From positions 103,713,552-103,777,551 of the forward strand of contig NC_073313.1 of the NCBI RefSeq assembly GCF_027595985.1: DNA of 64,000 bases. The letters are read 5' to 3'. Both the position numbers and the translations under genes were made by a program. The notes beneath the pieces are model-generated. The model was given only the letters and a program-made list of their open reading frames with translations, had not been told where the DNA came from and searched no databases. Each line of letters begins with the position of its first letter. The first letter of the stretch is position 1. The stretch comes from Sorex araneus. Its lineage: Eukaryota > Chordata > Mammalia > Eulipotyphla > Soricidae. Shown one piece after another: positions 11,217-22,800 of this stretch.

Positions 11217-11413
11217 TTAAAAAGAGGGGGGTTGGGGTGGGAAAATTCCTATTGGGAATGGGTGCCCTATTCACAAGTGCATTATGGTCTTCTTGGAAAA
11301 GGGGAGGATTTCTGGTTTGCTTCACTGAACTCACATTCAGCAACATATAACCCTCAATTTACTATCACTTGAACAATGGACTAAAGCATAATTATTAAAA
11401 GCCAGACTCAAGA

Positions 11414-11897
11414 CAGAAAGAGAGGGACAGACATAGAGGGACTGCACTCATTTGTGGAGTGTAGGGTAGCATCACATGAGGCTGACACCCAAGGACAGTA
11501 GATACAAGGGACAGGGGGATTGCCCCATAGCTGGACGACTGCTTCATGAGTGGAGGGGAGAAGGCAGATGGAATAGAGAAGGGATCACTGAGAAAATGAT
11601 GGCTGGAGGAATTAGTTGGGATGGGAGATGCATGCCAAAAGTAGATAATGGACCAAACATGATGATGTCTCAGTGTCTGTGTTGGAAGCTATAATGCCCA
11701 AAAATAGAAAGAGAGTATGGGGAATATTGTCTGCCTTAGAGGCAGGGGGAAGGTGGGAAAGGGGGGTATACCCGGGATATTGGTGGTGGGGAATGTGCAA
11801 TGGTGGAGGGATGGGTGTTTGATCAGTGTGAGATAAACCAAACATGAAAGCTTGTAACTATCTCATGGTGATTCAATAAAATTTTTTAAAAAAAAAT
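11414..11897 (+). mobile_element. L1 3'UTR, 5'-truncated, with target-site duplication
   Basis: Runs from 'GGGACTGCACTCATTTGTGG' to 'TGATTCAATAAAATTTTTT'. Flanks TTAAAAGCCAGACTCAAGA (11395-11413) and TTAAAAGCCATATTCAAGA (11898-11916) differ at two positions. Confidence 0.92.
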
Positions 11898-12312
11898 TTA
11901 AAAGCCATATTCAAGAGTTGTGTCAAGCCTGACTTTCCTCTGCAGTAGCTCAATGAGACAATGTGTCTAAAAACCCTCAGAACTGTGGAAAGTGTTGAAT
12001 GAACTGTGTCCTCCCTACTCAGTACTGCTGGCTTTATCATTTCTACATGTGAATCCCTGGGAAAGAGTTGGTGTTTTATGTGGTAAACTTTAACGTTTAC
12101 TGAGCCAGATATCTAGAAGCTGAGATGTCAAGTCTACTACTGTTCAACAGAAATTATGGCTAATTCATTCATTCTACAACATTGTAATAGGCATTTCTAA
12201 TATAGGAAAAGCAATAGCTACTCTACTGTTGCAATTTATTGTAAGGCTTCTAAATTAAACCTAGGAAGTCTATTACTAGGAACTTGTAAGTATTATATGC
12301 AAAGTTATAAGT

Positions 12313-12519
12313 GTTATAAGTGAAAAGGATAATATGAAGTTGCCTAATAAGTTAGTGGTTTGCTAATACATTTCTATATGATAGAAAACAGTGTGATTAT
12401 GAGAGAATAATATTAGGTTATAAGAGTGAAAAGGGAAATACAAAATTGCCTAATTAGTTAATGGCTTGAAAATGTATTTTTATATGTTAGAAAACAGTGC
12501 TATTATGACAGAATAATAT
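12313..12519. repeat. Diverged tandem duplication of ~103 bp
   Basis: Copy 1 (12313-12413) and copy 2 (12416-12519) share in order TTATAAG.GTGAAAAGG, TTGCCTAAT.AGTTA.TGG, TAGAAAACAGTG and AGAATAATAT. Confidence 0.8.
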
Positions 12520-12867
12520 AGTTCTAAATTTTAATTGACATGGAAATAGAGAATGTCAATGCCATATCAACACATTATTTAGAAATGATAGGAAATTAGA
12601 TAATTTTGGAATATAGTGATACTTTATTTTGTAAGAAATATTTCTATTCATGTCATCTATAGCATATCAAAATGCTTATAGTTTTCAGCATATCTTTTAC
12701 TGGTATTATTATGAGGACATCTACTTTTCTCTTTATAGATGTGTATTCTTTGCAAAAGCCTTTAACGAGTTTTTATGAGAAAAAATGACCAAGAAACCTC
12801 GTTTTCCATGAGAAGAAAGCCAGTTGCTGTATGCCACTACATGGCACTTTTAAGAGTCTCAAGTGAT

Positions 12868-13026
12868 TCCGGCCAGAGCCATAGTACAGCGGGTAGGGTG
12901 TTTGCCTTGCCTTCGGCAGATCTGGGCTTGATCCCTGACACCACACACGGTCCCCTGAGCCCACCAGGAGTGATGCCTGATGTCAGAACCAGGACTAAGC
13001 CCATGTGTGTCACACACACCCCAAAC
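12868..13026 (+). mobile_element. SOR SINE with 15-bp duplication
   Basis: 'CGGCCAGAGCCATAGTACAG' through 'CCACCAGGAGTGATGCC'. Flanks AGAGTCTCAAGTGAT (12853) and AGAGTCTAAAGTGAT (13027) differ at one base. Confidence 0.9.
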
Positions 13027-13044
13027 AGAGTCTAAAGTGATGCA

Positions 13045-14265
13045 GCAGAGTATGCATTATAAAAGCTGACTGCGATCGCAAAGGGATGGCCAATGGTCAT
13101 CAAGGTCATCATGGCCAGTTCTTTTGTAAGGATCCACACACTGAGCACAACAGGGCCAGAACCGGCAGGACACATGTTTGTCCAGTGCCCAGTGATTAAT
13201 TTTAGGGGTAGAGTAGGGTTGGGAACTTGTTGGAGAACCAAGTCAGGTGGAAGAGTCTGCAGAGCTGTTGGCAGTGAAGGTTTGCTTGGCTCAAGGGGGC
13301 TGTTTATGAGGCATACTTCCTGCTGGGCGTCAGGGCCGCCAGCCAGAGACACCTAACATTAACAGAGCCCCCCTTCTTTCCCCACCTACAAAACTGGAAT
13401 GTTCTGAATTCTTCTTTGGGCCAAACCCCACTCCCCCACAAGGCTTGTCCTGGGCTCACAGAGGTCACCACACAAAAGCCCAGCTGGAGTTTTTGACAGG
13501 AAAAACAAAAATCTCACCCAAGTTTTTTTCCTTTTAGTACCTCAATCTTCCATAGCCTCCAGGGGTTTAATTCTGATCTGTAATAAGTCTCTGACCCAAG
13601 GGTGAGATTTGCAGATGGATTTTGCGAAGCTGTGGCTAACAATTAGAAAGCCTTTATCACCTTCACCTGGGCCCCAGTGTACCTTTCTCCACTCAGGATC
13701 CGTTTTATTCTTCCCAGGGACAACTTCTCCAAGGTTCTGTGAAGAAAACTGCTTTGTAAGTGTTTCAATTCTGATCTATTTGCTGACTTTTATGTTCACT
13801 TAGGTGGGTTATTGCTTTCTACTTGTTCATAATTTGGCCAGTGATGCAGCCAGGTTAAGCCATCTCTGCTTTCTGAGGAGAGGACATGGGAAGTAAAATT
13901 CAGGTGGCATATAGGTTGGCAGCGTTTGTCTCCTTAAGGGCACCACACAGTTTCCAGCCCTTGAACCTGCAGGGCCAATGCAGCACTTTCCAAATCAGAT
14001 CATTTCAAATAAAGCATTTAAAGACAAAAAAGCCCAGAATTATCTCTGGATGCAAGGAAAGGAACTACAGTTCACCCTAACTGTGGAATTGTGGAGCATA
14101 AGAAGGGGTGCTCCCTCATAGTCAGCTCTGATGCCTCTATCTTAGCATACAGGCTCAGGGAGTCCAAAGAGGATGGATTTCTGAATCATCAGAGTCTTCC
14201 TTGAGACTTTAATGTTTCTCCACTTGTTCGCAAGTCTGTCCTGAGAGAGTCCTTTATTGAATGGA
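13045..14265. other. Unique intergenic sequence
   Basis: No repeat family or gene recognised. Confidence 0.5.
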
Positions 14266-14269
14266 ATCC

Positions 14270-14620
14270 TGCCTTTTTCATGACATGGATAGATTTTGAG
14301 GGCATTAAGCTAAGCAAAAGAAATCACATAAAAACAATATAGGAACTTGGTTTAATATTAAATTGAAAACAACAATCAATTTCGTAAATAAAAAAATCTG
14401 GTTGGTTATTGCCCAGGAGCAAAATATAGGACATCAGGAAAATGGATAAAGGTGGTCAACAGGACAAACTTTCAGTAGTAAGATGAACAATTCCTGAGGA
14501 TGTAATTTATAGTATAGTGACTATAGTACATAACCTGGCACTGTAAAAAAAGAGCTGGTAAGAAGATCTTTAAAATTCTTATCGCAATAAAAAGCAAAAA
14601 AATACTGATTGTGCTGTATT
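14270..14620 (+). mobile_element. Ancient L1 (L1M-type) 3' end
   Basis: 'ATGGATAGATTTTGAGGGCA', 'GGATAAAGGTGGTCAACAGG', 'TATAGTATAGTGACTATAGT' follow the order of old eutherian L1 3' ends. Clearly different from the young shrew L1 3'UTR. Confidence 0.7.
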
Positions 14621-14639
14621 CTCATGTGTCCTTTTGAAA

Positions 14640-16277
14640 ATGGAGTTGGAAATAAAACACTTATAGCTCAAATAAATTGGGGATTATGGGTAATGCCTGT
14701 TTTCTAAATTCTGCCCTTTAGTGTCTTCCAGAATTCTGAAGTGAGAGGCTTTCTTGATCACTATGGCAAAACTCATCTTTTTTAAAAAGAAATTAGAAAA
14801 TCTCCCAGGTTCTCTTTTTGTCATTCAAATTGCCATCAATTGATGCAGAAGTAAGGTGACCTGCACCAAAGACAAACTTTTACTTTGTCCATAAAGCAGT
14901 TTATAAAGTTTAGGACTCTGAGGGAATGGCTTTGCCACTTGCCAAAGCTCTCAGCAAGCATAAGTGGGAAGACATCTCTGATACCTCTGAATAACTTTGA
15001 GACCAAGAGATGGAGAAAGGAGGACTCCATCCTCCAATGGATGCTTATATAAGTCCTTTCTGGACTTGAGAACCCAATTATTCTGATCCACTCATTCTCC
15101 TGTAGGTGCCCCAAATGGAGTAATGTGCATAACTCATAGAACAAGAAATGGAAATCTAGCAGGGCAATTGCCCAGGCAAGAAGGAGTTAATTCAGAAGCT
15201 GTTGTCAATCTTGACTCTCCTAATCCTCTCCTGCCTTTTTAATCCCTCCCCTAAGGAAGATTAGGTAAGGATCCTAAATGAAGCCTTCTTGTTCAGCCTT
15301 TGGACCCTGGGGTATGTTGGCCCCAAGCCCAGAAGTCAGATTCAGCTGGTCAGGTTTAGATTTCTGTTTCTTCCAAGTAGTCAGGCTTGACTTCTAGGAT
15401 GATCTCCTTAAAGAGAAGAGTTTGAAGATGACTGCTTCTAATAACAGCTGCTTAGTCTCCTACATTGGCCAAAGTGGCTTCCTTTCCTTGTTACCTTATG
15501 TGAGACTCAAAGTTGGAGATAAGTAAATTCATTCTCAGGGCCTGGAGAAGTGAGGGAGGGAACTTTCTCAACTGGTTCCAGGTTAACAGCGATGGGAAGG
15601 TAGCCTTCAGATCTCTAAACTCTCTACTGCCCACATGCAAACAAAGCAAAATCTAACCTAAACCAGCTACCTAATCACTTGCTTTTCTGTTCACCCTTGC
15701 CTTTCCGACTTTGGCTAAATGCTATTCCCATTGGGCCATTTCTTCCAATTGGATAAACTCCAAAAATTTGTTCTTCTTCTTGCCCAGCTATGCCAAGTCA
15801 GACTAAAGAGGCCAAGCCTCAGTGATGGCATTATGTGACTCTACCCTTCCTGCCCCAAACCAATTTTCAACCCTTTTCCTAATTCTTTTCCTACTGAGTC
15901 AGGTCTGCCTCTGGAGACAGACTCTTCTTGTATGATCACACTCACATTTGGGTTTGGGGACAAGGATTGTTAATAACCCTGTTGATAATGTTTTCAGTGT
16001 AAAACTAATGAAATAAGTCTGAACATAGAGGTGAAGTGCAAAGAGGTAGAAACATCAGCATGAAAGGGTTTGTCTAAGACTCTTGTTTGCGAAGACAACA
16101 GTCAATATAGGATACAAACTACAGAGCGTGGAAAGGTAGGGTAAGGAGTACATATAAAGTATTAGGTATCTGCAGTTGTCACAAGGAGAGGGAGAAGGAC
16201 TGCAAAGCAGCATTGTAAGCTCCTGGGTGATGTATAGCTTTGGTCAGAAAAGGTAGAATTGTGGTTATGTTGACAGT
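14640..16277. other. Unique intergenic sequence
   Basis: Nothing recognised. A 102-codon minus frame at 14836-15144 has no visible domain or family resemblance. Confidence 0.5.
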
Positions 16278-16293
16278 AAGAAAACCAGTCCCT

Positions 16294-16407
16294 GGGCACT
16301 GGTGGAGGGACGGGTAAACAATCACTGTATGAGTGAAATGCAAACACAAAAGTTCATAAGTTTGTAACTGTACATCACAGTAATTCTCTAATAAAAAATT
16401 TTAAAAA
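16294..16407 (+). mobile_element. Very short L1 3' end (114 bp)
   Basis: Only the last ~110 bases of the 3'UTR and tail, flanked by AAGAAAACCAGTCCCT (16278) and AAGAAAACCAGTGCCT (16408), a 16-bp duplication with one mismatch. Confidence 0.9.
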
Positions 16408-16675
16408 AAGAAAACCAGTGCCTAGAAAGGACTTGCTTGGCATCACATGTAGTGAATGACAGAGATTCAAGCTAGATTTCCTTCCCCACCAACGAGCAAA
16501 TGTTTCACTGGCTTCAGTCCATGTTTCTTTGCATCAACACTGACATTGCCATATTCTTCAGTGATGAATAGTCTTGACTATCAGCTATGTGCCACTGCTG
16601 CCACAGAAGCTGAATATACTGTTTCTTCCTTCAAAGTGTTTAGAATTGGATATAAGAGATACATTTTCAGCAAAT

Positions 16676-16722
16676 TTATATACATATAAAATGGTATTTT
16701 TATATACATATAAAATGGTTTT
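16676..16722. repeat. 24-bp tandem duplication, AT-rich
   Basis: TATATACATATAAAATGGT occurs twice in a row. Confidence 0.8.
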
Positions 16723-16954
16723 GTTATTTTCTCTCCTCTATTACTATGTTTCTGTGTTCTTTCTTTTTGTTTCTCTTCCTCTCTATTTCCCTCTCCCTCC
16801 TTGTCCTTCTTTGAATACCCTATGTCAATGTTTTCTAAGGTGGCTCTGGTTTCTTACATCTATGTGTCACTCACTGATTTAGAAAAGCCATCTCTTATTG
16901 TCTCTGAAGCCTCAGTATTTATTATTTTTCTTTTTTAATCTTATTTACTTATTT

Positions 16955-17105
16955 TTATTTTTTATAATTTTATTTCATTAAAGAACCTGATTTACAAAGT
17001 TATTGATAGTTGAGTTTTAGGCATATAATATCTCAACATTAATCCCCCACCAGTGTTCCCATATTCTATCTCCACCCCTACTCCACACCCCCACCTGTCA
17101 CCATG
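16955..17105 (-). mobile_element. Older L1 3' end, antisense
   Basis: A T-rich start, then 'GAGTTTTAGGCATATAATA' and 'CCCCCACCAGTGTTCCC', the antisense L1 3'UTR signature, diverged. Confidence 0.65.
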
Positions 17106-17449
17106 CAAACGGAAATATGAGGTCCTTATTATTTTTATTCAGTCACTGAAAAAAGGAATTTTTGGACCTTTTTTTCTGGGTTGTGCCTGTGAAAGAAACT
17201 TAATATAGAAATGTATAGTAAATAGCCCTTGATCTCAAATAACTCAGACTGGTGAAGAAGAATAAGGATTAAACAAGAAAGTGCAGTATAATTCAGTATC
17301 ACCTGTATCTGAGTTTCTCATTTATACATATCATAAATGGTTACTGTGTTGAGTTAACACATTTCAAGGGCATATAATGGTCACATGGGAAACACTTTAC
17401 AGTACATATTACCTTGGTTACTTTTGCTATAAGTAAGCACAAGTTGCAA

Positions 17450-18120
17450 TAAGAACATAGAGGAAGAAGATTTTACCCAGACAAGGAGAAAAGACATCTG
17501 AGCTGAACCCTAAAGTACAAGACAAATGTTAAATAGAGGGAGACAAATGTTAGAAATTCCACATAAAAAGACAGCTGAACTCTGGTTTAGAAACAAAAAA
17601 CAATTTGAGCAAGTAAGAGTAATTCGACTCAGCAAGAGTTAGGGTATGTGGAGGGCAATGGCAAGATATGGAAATTTAAGAGATCATAGATCACAAAGAG
17701 TTTGGACTTTATTCTTTAGTCTATAGGGAACTACGGGAATATTTTATATGGAGAATTGACTTGACCAGATTAATACCTTGAAAGATCACCTTAGCAACAT
17801 TGTGGATAATGAATTGGAGGAGGTGAGAGTGGAAGATCAGTTAAGAAGTCGTTTCTCTAGTTCATGAACAAAGGACAATGCCACCTGAAATGAGGAAGCA
17901 GCAGTGGGGATGGATAAAGGAGCTCTGTGGATCTGAGGTATAACCATGATATAGAATTGGTGCACAGTGATTAGAGAGAGTGAGGGATAAGTATGAGGGA
18001 GATGTCAAGGATTACTCCTATGATTTTGATCCACTGAGATGGCTAAGTAATGGAATTTGGTGACCACAAAAGAAGCCGAGATGAAGCTATTTAGAGAGGG
18101 TGCAATGGAATAGAGGATGA
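17450..18120 (+). repeat. Ancient ~1-kb mammalian repeat, middle portion
   Basis: 'AAGAGTTTGGACTTTATTCT', 'AAAGATCACCTTAGCAACAT' and 'AGTGGGGATGGATAAAGG' follow the order of a widespread old repeat. Family not named. Confidence 0.5.
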
Positions 18121-18171
18121 GTTCTCTTTATAATGTTACACTTGAAATACTGTGAAATTTCCATGTGGACA

Positions 18172-18346
18172 TTGTTTTTGTTTTGTTTTGGTTTTTGTAC
18201 CACACTTCCTGTGCTCAGGGCTTACTCCTGACTCTGCTCAGGGATCACTCCGATGGTCTCAGGAGACCAGATGTGGTTCAGGGAATCAACCTGGGTCAGC
18301 CGCATGAAAGGCCAGTGCCATACCCACTATACTATCACTCCAGCCC
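18172..18346 (-). mobile_element. SOR SINE
   Basis: Antisense with GTTTT-rich tail, 'TCAGGGCTTACTCCTGACTC', 'TATACTATCACTCCAGCCC'. Confidence 0.88.
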
Positions 18347-18910
18347 TCCAAGTGAACATTCTAAGTAGGTTATTTCTCTGGAAGTCTGGAAATTCTATTC
18401 TGGAAATAAAGACTAAGGAATACCAATTGATAGCTAAGAGACAAGTCAGGAGGTAAATCTGTACGCTCTAGGATACAGTGTCGACTGAGATTTAAAAAAA
18501 ATTGAGTTTCTGAAAATATTCACATTTAGCATATGAAAGGAGAAAGGGAAAACTTGAGGAAGGCTAAAATTAAATTGTTGAAACATTTGGCTAAAAACCT
18601 ATTGCTAGAGGCTCTGGTACACTGGGGAAAGTAAGTGTAATGACCTTGACACTTAGTGTCTTGAAGTTGGCAAAAATGGGCACTCCTGGAACATCAAAAA
18701 AATTGTGAGCAATTCTGAGATTCGAAAGCATTAGTTCAGAATTGTGCCTTTCACAAAGTCCTCTATTGCAGAATGCCTTCTCTATCCTCTTTTCACCCTA
18801 GCACCCATAAAATACTATTGAGAATTTCAGGGTCCACTGGGCCCTGGAACAACGTGCTTTTTTCCTGATTTCTCCAACAACACCTAGCATGTGCAGGGTT
18901 GATGGATATT

Positions 18911-19364
<454 letters not shown>

Positions 19365-19379
19365 TTGATGGATATTTCT

Positions 19380-20067
19380 GAGGAAAGCAGAGAGGAACTG
19401 TCTGAACTGTGATACCTTGAGGAGGCCATAGGTTAGCCAGTGGAAGGGGAATTGGGTGGTTTCTGTGAGGACATGAACTTTCAGAGTATACACTGAAAGT
19501 TTTTTGCTTGCCCCAACTGCCTTGGAATCTGTTTTCACCTTGGACATGATGAGCAAGGGCCAGACCACTGCTCTACAGTCCTTTAAAGATTCCGGAGGCC
19601 TTTGATTACCTGGAGTCCAAGGCTATATACTAGGACCTGCTCCTCCTGATTCAGTATCCTGGAGTTTGGCCTCAGTCTGCAATCGAGGGGCCCCATGGCA
19701 CTGTTGCTGGGCAATGTGTTAAACAGCAAGCCTTAGAGACAGAATCATGCCAGCCAACAGCCTGACTCAGAGTTAACATAGTCACAACTGCCACTACCTT
19801 CTCGGAAAGCAGCCACCTGTCTGGCCCCTGGCTTTGTCTATTTGCCAATCTAAAGCATGTGCCTACGCAGGAGGCGCTGACATTTTGGCTCCACTTTCAA
19901 AGTTTTTTTTCTTCCTTTCTCATGTGTTATTTCTAAAGATAACAAAGGTCAAAAGGCATTCAGCATTTTCTAGTTTCTCATAAGCTTCTGGTCAATATTT
20001 AATCTGGTTTATGGATTTTTTTAGGTCTTCTAGATGCCTTCTTGAGCCTGCTTGTGGCCACCCACAG
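19380..20067. other. Proximal flank/intron before the CLDN2 coding exon
   Basis: No repeat recognised. Probably the 3' end of the CLDN2 intron. Confidence 0.5.
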
Positions 20068-20206
20068 AATCTTCTAAGGAGGAAAGAAGTCAGCCTAGCA
20101 GTAATGCTCTGAAATGAGGGATTAGAGGCCGGAATCCAAAACTCAAGAGCTGCAGCCAGAAGAGGAAGGAACGAGGCCTGAAGACATTTCCTTGGAGAAG
20201 TCTGCC
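20068..20206 (+). other. CLDN2: 5'UTR part of the CLDN2 coding exon with splice acceptor
   Basis: A splice acceptor (CCACCCACAG) ends at 20067, after a moderately pyrimidine-rich stretch. The 139 bases between it and the ATG would be 5'UTR. Mammalian CLDN2 is known to have non-coding upstream exon(s) and one coding exon, which fits. The exact acceptor is inferred, not proved. Confidence 0.55.
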
Positions 20207-20899
20207 ATGGCCTCCCTCAGCCTCCAACTTATAGGCTACATCCTGGGCCTTCTGGGGCTGTTGGGCACGGTGGTGGCCATGCTGCTTCCCAGCTGGCGAA
20301 CAAGCTCTTACGTTGGTGCTAGCATTGTGACAGCAGTCGGCTTTTCCAAGGGCCTCTGGATGGAGTGTGCCACTCATAGCACAGGCATCACCCAGTGTGA
20401 TATCTACAGCACCCTTCTAGGCCTGCCTGCCGACATCCAGGCAGCCCAGGCCATGATGGTAACGTCCAGCGCCATTTCCTCACTGGCCTGCATTATCTCT
20501 GTGGTCGGCATGAGATGCACAGTCTTCTGCCAGAACTCCCACGTCAAAGACAAAGTGGCTGTGGTGGGCGGAGTCTTATTCTTCCTTGGGGGCCTTTTGG
20601 GCTTCATCCCGGTTGCCTGGAATCTTCATGGAATCCTGCGGGACTTCTACTCCCCACTGGTTCCTGACAGCATGAAATTTGAAATTGGAGAGGCACTTTA
20701 CTTGGGCATTATTTCCTCCCTGTTCTCCCTGGGAGGTGGAATCATCCTCTGCTTTTCCTGTACGTCCCAGCGAAATCGCCCCAACTACTATGATGCCTAC
20801 CAGGCTCAGCCCCTCACCACGAGGAGCTCTCCAAGGCCTGTTCAACCATCCAAAACCAAGAATGAGTTTAACTCCTACAGCCTAACAGGGTATGTGTGA
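20207..20899 (+). CDS. CLDN2: Claudin-2, complete single-exon reading frame (230 aa)
   Basis: Tight-junction membrane protein; in this family claudin-2 forms paracellular pores for small cations and water in leaky epithelia. The 230-codon frame matches the family length. Four membrane segments are visible (about residues 8-28, 82-102, 117-140, 163-184). The first extracellular loop carries the claudin signature W30, G49-L50-W51, C54 and C64. Asp65, which confers cation selectivity in claudin-2, and Tyr67 are present. The tail has the 'NYYDAYQAQPL' segment and ends in 'SLTGYV', the PDZ ligand for ZO proteins. The ATG at 20207 sits in a strong Kozak context (GCCATGG); the codon at 20192 upstream in frame is TTG and is not needed. 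The frame has no internal stop. MORC4 lies downstream, tail to tail. Identity comes from near-complete recognition of the mammalian claudin-2 sequence. Confidence 0.97.
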   Translation: MASLSLQLIGYILGLLGLLGTVVAMLLPSWRTSSYVGASIVTAVGFSKGLWMECATHSTGITQCDIYSTLLGLPADIQAAQAMMVTSSAISSLACIISVVGMRCTVFCQNSHVKDKVAVVGGVLFFLGGLLGFIPVAWNLHGILRDFYSPLVPDSMKFEIGEALYLGIISSLFSLGGGIILCFSCTSQRNRPNYYDAYQAQPLTTRSSPRPVQPSKTKNEFNSYSLTGYV

Positions 20900-21452
20900 A
20901 GAACCAGGGGCCAGAGCTGGGGGTGGCTGGGTCTGTGACAAACAGTGGCCAACCTGCCAGGGCCACAGGTGAGGGGCATTGCCACTGAAGGATGTCAGAA
21001 GGTGCTGCTGAGGATAGACTGTGGCTGCTGGATCAAGCAAAGGCAGAAGTGGGAGCTGGTATGACAGTGCGTAGGTTGGATTGTCAAGATGCTTGCAAAG
21101 ACACCCTTTCTTTGCCCTTCACCTTGGCTGCCTTATATCCCCAGCCCTGAATTCTAGCCCACAGCTCCAAGCCCCAATTTCCTAGGCTGGGTCAGACCAC
21201 AGAGGCTCCTGTATGCAATTTGGTTCATCTGGGAATTCGTCTGACAAACTATTCTTCACACCCCACTGACTTACTTGCTCTTTAATCAAGGACCCTCTCT
21301 CTAAGAGGAAAGGAGAACTGGTGGATTTTATGGGCATTTCTCTGACTTAATTATCAATCCCCCCTCAAAAAGAACCTTCCAATTGGCCAGTAACAGCACA
21401 TCCAGCCCCGTCTTGTTATGTTATGACTCCACATTGTCTGAACTGCTTTGTG

Positions 21453-21458
21453 AATAAA
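21453..21458 (+). promoter_or_regulatory. Polyadenylation hexamer AATAAA, candidate proximal CLDN2 site
   Basis: Canonical hexamer about 550 bases after the CLDN2 stop, in non-repetitive sequence. No strong GT-rich element directly follows, so use is uncertain. Confidence 0.25.
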
Positions 21459-22419
21459 CTGAAAAGCATCATCCCACAGTCCGAGCGAACCTAGAAAAAC
21501 TGGGTGTGAAATGAGAGGGGAGAAAAAGCAGCTGAACAACAAGAACAGAACCACTGCCAAAGGCATTTGTCCAAATCTCCTCATGCTTGTGGATTGGTAT
21601 TCTAGCCGACAGATAGAGGACTGTTCATAGAAGACATTATGGATATTCAATGCAGCAGCTGACTGACTTCCCTGAGGAACTGCCTCAGAAGCTGCAGCCC
21701 CAGCTTTCCCTGAAGCCCTGCCTCCTTCCCCCGCCTCCTTTAGGGCACTCCTGTTAAACAGCAAGACTAAGAGTTTCCACTCGGGTTTCCTTAGGAATAG
21801 GAAAATTGGTTTTTCTAGAGATAACCCTTGGCTGTGGGATGGCAACATGGGAGAGGTGGGGGAGGATGATACCACTCCCTGATGTCTGAGAAAGGACTTG
21901 GGTATCTAAAATGCTGAGTGGGCACATGGGAACTGGATGGATGATGGGGGCTCTGGTGGGTTTTCCTCAGGTCAGAGAGTCTGCCATGTGCAACATCAGC
22001 TTAAAGCCTGAGTCAGGTCCCTGGGTTCATCCACAAAGCTCTATGGGCTCTGAAAGATTGCAGCACCCAATTAGCTCTGTCATACTTTGTATAGTCCCCA
22101 CCAACCTTTGCCAGACATTCCAGAGTTTCTAGAAGTCATCTCAGGTCTCCAGTATGAAGCAATGGTGTTCAAGGTGCTGGAGCCTTGATCTGAGTGCTAG
22201 CACATCAATGGCCTAGGATATCTGTAGGGTTGGAGAATAGAGAATGTTTCCCAGGTAGAAATACAGTTCTAGCGGTAGAGCATGAAATGCGCCATTTTTC
22301 TTTTGATGGGGGCTTGGACTAGGTGTCTCAGGCAAACCAGTCATTTTCCCTCATCAGCCTAAGTATGATCATCTACTGACAAACTCCAATACACCCCTAC
22401 AAATCTCAGTGCCAGTAGG

Positions 22420-22800
22420 AGTTCCTTAATTTGATTTAACATGCCTTTCATGTTTCTGCCTTCTTACCTATGTATACATTGTTCTTGCACAATACAAGGC
22501 CCTTTCCCTTTAGCCAAGTCTTTCTCATACAGGGAGAGCAAGCTCATTACCATTTCCTTCACTGAGCCACTTCTGATCACTCCATTCCTCCCCTACCCCT
22601 CTGCCCTGCAACCTTCGATGTATAAATTGCTTCTTTGATGCTTATCACTTGTAAATTTTGATTAAGTTAACCTTTGTGTGTGTGTCTGTGATTCTACATA
22701 TGTATTGTAAACTCTTGGAGGTTACGGGCCATATTTTGAGCTATTTGTAAGGCTTCTGGGCACACAGATTAATAAATACTTGTTGCTTGAGTAATTGTTT
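22420..22800 (+). mobile_element. L2 LINE 3' end
   Basis: 'TAAACTCTTGGAGGTTACGG', 'TTCTGGGCACACAGATTAAT', 'AATAAATACTTGTTGCTTGA' follow the L2 3' terminus in order. It overlaps the probable CLDN2 3'UTR end. Confidence 0.6.
22771..22776 (+). promoter_or_regulatory. Polyadenylation signal AATAAA, candidate distal CLDN2 site
   Basis: Canonical hexamer in 'ATTAATAAATACTTGTTGC', followed by a T-rich downstream element. It coincides with the hexamer near the 3' end of an L2 relic. Confidence 0.5.

Larger units (their letters stand above)
20900..22795 (+). other. CLDN2: Probable CLDN2 3'UTR
   Basis: About 1.9 kb follows the stop codon without convincing coding potential. It ends shortly after an AATAAA at 22771 with a T-rich stretch (GTAATTGTTTTTC) about 15-25 bases later, consistent with a cleavage site near 22795. 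An earlier AATAAA at 21453 could give a short form. The distal ~350 bases look like an L2 3' end, so the distal signal may come from the repeat. Confidence 0.5.

Noticed and set aside
20192-20206. Five-codon N-terminal extension of CLDN2
   Set aside because: The upstream codon is TTG in weak context; the ATG at 20207 has a strong Kozak context and matches the known claudin-2 N-terminus.
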